Below are positions 61,226-64,000 of a stretch of 64,000 nt of DNA, piece by piece (the first letter of the stretch is position 1; every line of letters begins with the position of its first letter). Source of the DNA: Burkholderia sp. H160 (GTDB lineage: Bacteria; Pseudomonadota; Gammaproteobacteria; Burkholderiales; Burkholderiaceae); contig ABYL01000004.1 of NCBI GenBank assembly GCA_000173575.1, forward strand, positions 1 through 64,000, given 5' to 3'. Below the pieces are notes generated by a model. It had not been told where the DNA came from and searched no databases. It was given only the letters and a program-made list of their open reading frames with translations. Position numbers and translations under genes: made by a program.

Positions 61226-61840
61226 TCAAAGATGAATGACGGGCGGCTGTGTATTCATGATCCACAGCAAACGCGCGGGTTTCTTGCTTTCGTTATGTAC
61301 GCTGTGCGGCACCGTGCTCTTGAACTGGAAGCTGTCGCCCGCGCGCAGTTCGGAGCGCCGCTCGCCGACATTCAGCACGACCGTGCCTTCCAGCACCAGC
61401 CCCGCCTTCTCGCCGATGCCGACCAGCACTTCTTCCGAGCCGGAGCCGGCGGGCAGCATGATGATCATCATCTGCAGATCGTGATCGCCGTGCGGCGACA
61501 GCAACTCTTTCTGCATGCCGTTCTTGCCGACTTCGAATAGCGGCCGCTCGGCCGCCTTGCGCACGAAATCGCCGGTGACCGGGTCGGAGACCGCGTCATC
61601 CTCTTCGAGGAGCGCGGTGAGCGGAACCTCCAACGCCTGGCGCAGGCGTTCGAGAATGCGCACCGACGGATTGGCCTTGTTGCGCTCGACCTGACTGACG
61701 GTGCCGACCGACACGCCCGCGCGCATCGCCAGTTCGTTGACCGACAGACCGTGCGCGATGCGTAGCGCCCGCAGACGAGTGCCGACGTCGCCGTGACCCG
61801 GGTCGGCCGCGCGCTTCTTGCTGAGCTCTGTTCGCTGCAT
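61226..61840 (-). CDS. XRE-family regulator with C-terminal cupin domain (PuuR-like)
   Basis: From ATG 61840 (AGGAAACAC upstream) the protein has 204 residues. The HTH spans about residues 20-75: RLRALRIAHGLSVNELAMRAGVSVGTVSQVERNKANPSV. The cupin barrel follows at about 125-195 (VGEKAGLVLEGTVVLNVGERRSELRAGDSFQF and VPHSVHNESKKPARLLWI). This two-domain layout is that of PuuR, the putrescine-responsive repressor. The AATGAACG motif near its own start and near the aldehyde dehydrogenase gene suggests autoregulation plus control of the oxidation genes. A longer reading frame to 61909 adds 23 residues without support. Confidence 0.92.
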   Translation of the reverse strand: MQRTELSKKRAADPGHGDVGTRLRALRIAHGLSVNELAMRAGVSVGTVSQVERNKANPSVRILERLRQALEVPLTALLEEDDAVSDPVTGDFVRKAAERPLFEVGKNGMQKELLSPHGDHDLQMMIIMLPAGSGSEEVLVGIGEKAGLVLEGTVVLNVGERRSELRAGDSFQFKSTVPHSVHNESKKPARLLWIMNTQPPVIHL

Positions 61841-61881
61841 GTGTTTCCTGTTGATGACGGTGTGGCCGGCCGCCTCGCTAC

Positions 61882-61922
61882 AATGAACGTCCGGACGAGA
61901 TTTGATCATTATATTGAATATA
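61882..61922. promoter_or_regulatory. XRE-cupin promoter region: AATGAACG motif, -10 box and 13-bp palindrome
   Basis: AATGAACG at 61882-61889 matches eight bases of the repeated operator near the aldehyde dehydrogenase gene. Upstream, TATATTGAATATA at 61910-61922 is a perfect palindrome around a central base. It overlaps a TATAAT -10 box on the minus strand. Repressor bound here would block its own gene. Confidence 0.5.
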
Positions 61923-61999
61923 CCACCGTCGGCGTGAACGCCAAAAATACTTGCGCGATTGCGCTACGCATCGCTGCTGTCGAGATTCACCTGACTTCC

Positions 62000-62452
62000 C
62001 TATGATTTGTGCACTGCATCTTTGGCGACACAATCACAGTCCGGTCTTGATGCGCCCGCACAGACCTTCAGGACATCCCGCCAGCTGACAATGCCCACCG
62101 GGCGAAATTCGCTGTCGACGACCGGGATGCAAGAGATCGGATGCGTTAGAAACAACTGGATCGCCTCGGTCACGTCAGCGTGCGGCTCGAGCGTTATCGG
62201 CTTGCGGCTCATGATCTGGTGCACGCGCTTGCTCAACGTGCCTACATCGCGGTGAGTCTCCACGACACTGTCGATAAACGGGCTCAGCGCTCGCAGGAGA
62301 TCGCGATCAGACACGACCCCTTCCAGTCTCCTGTCTTCAACAACCAGCACGTGATGAAACCCCGCTTGTTCAAAGATCTCCTTGATTGTTTTGAGCGTAT
62401 CGTCGAAGCCTACCGTTACTACGCGCCTGGTCATCAAGTCTTCAATTTTCAT
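62000..62452 (-). CDS. Two-CBS-domain protein
   Basis: The 150-residue protein from ATG 62452 consists of two CBS repeats: IEDLMTRRVVTVGFDDTLKTIKEIFEQAGFHHVLVVEDRRLEGVVSDRDLLRAL, and VHQIMSRKPITLEPHADVTEAIQLFLTHPISCIPVVDSEFRPVGIVSWRDVL. Tandem CBS pairs form a Bateman module that binds adenosine nucleotides. As a stand-alone protein it is probably a sensor or regulator of an unknown partner. The upstream in-frame extension of 26 residues to 62530 overlaps the next gene and looks spurious. Confidence 0.9.
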   Translation of the reverse strand: MKIEDLMTRRVVTVGFDDTLKTIKEIFEQAGFHHVLVVEDRRLEGVVSDRDLLRALSPFIDSVVETHRDVGTLSKRVHQIMSRKPITLEPHADVTEAIQLFLTHPISCIPVVDSEFRPVGIVSWRDVLKVCAGASRPDCDCVAKDAVHKS

Positions 62453-62460
62453 TAGTTTTC

Positions 62461-62906
62461 CTAGTCGTGGCCAAACTGCACGGACGCGTCGTACATGTTT
62501 ACCAGTGACGCAAAGCCGCCGCTCCCGCAAATCTGTATCTGAACGTAGTACGGCTTGCCGACGCGAATAAAGTTGTTGGCCTGTGCGCGGTCAGCGTTTG
62601 ACAGATCACTTATGTTCGTCGGAACCACCCACTGGTTACCGTAGTGGTCGGTAAAACGGAAACTTTCGATTGACGCATCGCTCGGCGAAAACTGTATTCC
62701 CTCGACCTTAACAAGGCCAATGAATTGCTGACAGCCTTCCCCCGGTTTGTTCATAAGCTCCGTCATGTTCACCAGCCCGGAAACGATTGCCTCTGGAGGC
62801 TGGTTTGGCAGGGCGCGATATCTGTATATCACGTCGCCTGCATAGGCCGAGATGTTGAGCACAGAAGCGCCATGCCCGCAACTAGCGTTCGCGTCCTGGT
62901 CTTCAT
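62461..62906 (-). pseudogene. Small exported protein with a frameshift inside its signal peptide
   Basis: Translation from ATG 62906 (AGGAAAAC upstream) gives MKTRTRTLVAGMALL, a perfect signal-peptide beginning, but this frame soon runs into a stop. The next frame continues as LNISAYAGDVIYRYRALPNQ, with a signal-peptidase site AYA-G, and stays open to 62461. The junction CTTCTG-TGCTCAAC would read CTTCTGCTGCTCAAC if one C were restored. The mature part of about 125 residues has an invariant-looking GEGCQQFIGL segment and a C-terminal region with a second Cys, and it resembles no family I can name. Either the gene is inactivated or a base is missing in the assembly. Confidence 0.7.
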
Positions 62907-62947
62907 CCTGTTTTCCTGTTTTCTTGTTTTCCGGCTTGCCTGCTTGC

Positions 62948-63268
62948 CTATTCCGCAAAGACTTCCTGCAAGGTTCGCAGGGTGTCCAACAACGTTTTAT
63001 CGGCAACTGAGCCTTCTTTCTTGATCAGTCGCACCTTGTCTACCGCACGAATCTCATCCAGAAGGATCAAGCCGTGCTTTCGCTTGAAAGTCACCGGAAT
63101 CCGAAAAGGCGCTGCACGGCCCTTCGAAGTCATCGGAGCGACGAGGACTGTCCGCAAATGATCGTGCATTTCGGGAGGCGAAACGACGACACATGGACGT
63201 GTCTTTTGAATTTCACTGCCCATGGTCGGATCGAGTGCGACTAACCAGACTTCCCCGCGCACTACCAT
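62948..63268 (-). CDS. mazF: MazF-type mRNA interferase toxin
   Basis: The 106-residue protein has the PemK/MazF fold: VVRGEVWLVALDPTMGSEIQKTRPCVVVSPPEMH, then VLVAPMTSKGR, FKRKHGLILLDEIRAVDKVRL. The early Arg (TRPCVVV) and later conserved positions agree with MazF. It is a sequence-specific ribonuclease that stops translation when free. The gene overlaps mazE by seven bases, the standard antitoxin-first order. No second toxin-antitoxin pair is seen nearby. Confidence 0.94.
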   Translation of the reverse strand: MVVRGEVWLVALDPTMGSEIQKTRPCVVVSPPEMHDHLRTVLVAPMTSKGRAAPFRIPVTFKRKHGLILLDEIRAVDKVRLIKKEGSVADKTLLDTLRTLQEVFAE

Positions 63269-63510
63269 GCAAGCTCCGTATCATCGGCATTGGAGAATTC
63301 ACCCATCACAAGCGCATCATCACCGCTCTCCGCGAGAGCCTTGCTCGCTTCCGCCCATCCTTCACGGGCCTTGTGTCGGGGGCGTCGCAGCACAATCGCG
63401 TCGTTTTCGACTTCCATTTCCACTTCGTTCTCCAATCCCAACTGCGCTAGGACGGGCTTGGGAATCAGCACGCCTTGCGAGTTACCCATTCTGCGAATCG
63501 TCGTTTTCAT
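63262..63510 (-). CDS. mazE: MazE-type antitoxin with AbrB DNA-binding domain
   Basis: The 82-residue protein starts MKTTIRRMGNSQGVLIPKPVLAQLGLENEVEMEVENDAIVLRR, a SpoVT/AbrB swapped-hairpin domain that dimerises and binds DNA. The C-terminal half (KAREGWAEASKALAESGDDALV) would thread over MazF. It represses its own promoter together with MazF. The promoter at 63529-63557 contains a -35 TTGACG and -10 TAACAT separated by 17 bases, flanked by two copies of ACAATGTTAT. Confidence 0.93.
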   Translation of the reverse strand: MKTTIRRMGNSQGVLIPKPVLAQLGLENEVEMEVENDAIVLRRPRHKAREGWAEASKALAESGDDALVMGEFSNADDTELAW

Positions 63511-63525
63511 AAATCCACCGTAAGT

Positions 63526-63568
63526 ACAATGTTATGCCTCCGTGCGCAGCACGTCAACACAATGTTAT
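63526..63568 (-). promoter_or_regulatory. mazEF promoter and direct-repeat operator
   Basis: On the minus strand TTGACG (63557-63552) and TAACAT (63534-63529) are spaced by 17 bases, just upstream of mazE. The plus strand reads ACAATGTTAT at 63526-63535 and again at 63559-63568, 33 bases (about three helical turns) apart. These direct repeats overlap the -10 and flank the -35, a fitting arrangement for MazE-MazF autorepression. Confidence 0.65.
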
Positions 63569-63764
63569 TACGCGAGAGGCCGCGTGTCACTACCTGCCTA
63601 CGGACCATCGTCAACCGCAGCAACCGCACCTTTCATGTCACGCCCATACCGCGCACATACCTCCAGTCGATGTACCGCTGCAAGGCGGCAACTGTCTGCA
63701 GGTGAGAAAGGTAAATGCTGCGTGGCCGTCACCCCTTCGTGAACGCGCCGGGGAGGCTCGCTTC

Positions 63765-63944
63765 TTAACGGAGCGCACCTGAGCGCGTAAGGATATGGCG
63801 GACCTCCAGGCGCGCGATTTCGGTAACTCGCATGCCGCACGTCACGCCGAGCAAGAGACTGAACGTATCGCGTTCGGGGAATTGGCTTGTCGCGTCAGTG
63901 ACGCGCAACGGGTGGCGAAATTTGGCAACCTTGACCCCACGCAT
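63765..63944 (-). pseudogene. Tyrosine recombinase/integrase fragment
   Basis: A 59-residue frame from ATG 63944 to TAA 63765 includes RDTFSLLLGVTCGMRVTEIARLEVRHIL. This matches the start of the catalytic domain of tyrosine recombinases, including the first catalytic Arg within GMRVTEIARL. Complete integrases have about 300-420 residues, so both ends are missing: the box II HxxR and Tyr region is absent. The fragment lies next to a toxin-antitoxin pair, as is common in decayed integrative elements. Confidence 0.65.
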
Positions 63945-64000
63945 GCCCGAATAACAAAAAGATCGTCCTATGAAGCGGGCACTGGGAATGCGAAAGTCTA

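Noticed and set aside
1-64000. CRISPR arrays, tRNA or rRNA genes
   Set aside because: I saw no regularly spaced direct repeats, no cloverleaf with a T-loop GGTTCGAATCC signature and no conserved rRNA stretch. A covariance-model scan would be needed to exclude small RNAs.

Overview
The window reads as chromosomal DNA of a metabolically versatile, high-GC betaproteobacterium, most likely Burkholderia sensu lato (Paraburkholderia, Caballeronia or Burkholderia). This is inferred from GC-rich third codon positions, many LysR, AraC and TetR regulators, several ABC uptake systems feeding oxidative catabolism, an NodT-type RND efflux set and a pertactin-like autotransporter. No rRNA, tRNA or CRISPR array was recognised. 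About 50 protein genes are supported.

Bases 1-17.5 kb hold one large catabolic locus. Three related LysR regulators sit at its left end. Eleven minus-strand genes run from 17514 down to 3020: a ketosteroid-dehydrogenase-like flavoprotein, an aldehyde dehydrogenase, a thiamine-diphosphate (ThDP) enzyme, a LivK-type binding protein, LivH, a single-chain LivM-LivG-LivF fusion, a TIM-barrel isomerase, a cupin, an NAD-dependent epimerase, an SDR and a second flavoprotein. The logic is import, ring or chain dehydrogenation, ThDP-dependent C-C cleavage and aldehyde oxidation. The substrate cannot be read from sequence; an alicyclic or polyol compound is my working hypothesis.

Bases 17.8-24.1 kb encode exported proteins: a CsgG-like lipoprotein on the minus strand, then a phosphoesterase lipoprotein, a parvulin-type PPIase lipoprotein and a multicopper oxidase. 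Two oxidoreductase genes follow. Bases 26.4-33.7 kb form a tripartite RND efflux locus with a TetR gene between the two transcription units. The same GTGAC-N14-GTCAC palindrome lies in both promoters. A second TetR gene ends the locus.

Bases 34-44 kb carry a sugar-type ABC importer lacking its ATPase but followed by a PI-PLC X-domain enzyme, then an opposing peptide/nickel-type importer with fused ATPases and an HTH-only AraC gene. Bases 44.4-47.5 kb hold a GNAT, a class III aminotransferase and an Lrp regulator, ended by a strong hairpin. Bases 47.6-50.7 kb contain an autotransporter broken by one frameshift, followed by an IS3-family scar.

Bases 51.5-61.8 kb are an amine/imino-acid catabolic region: a polar amino-acid ABC importer operon joined to a three-subunit HcnABC/opine-oxidase-like dehydrogenase and an AraC gene, then a PuuB-like oxidase, a HAD enzyme, a PuuC-like aldehyde dehydrogenase and a PuuR-like XRE-cupin regulator. 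Repeated AATGAACG motifs lie in the last two promoters. The right end (62-64 kb) has a CBS protein, a frameshifted exported protein, a MazEF pair with a clear promoter and a truncated tyrosine integrase. It looks like an eroded integration hotspot.
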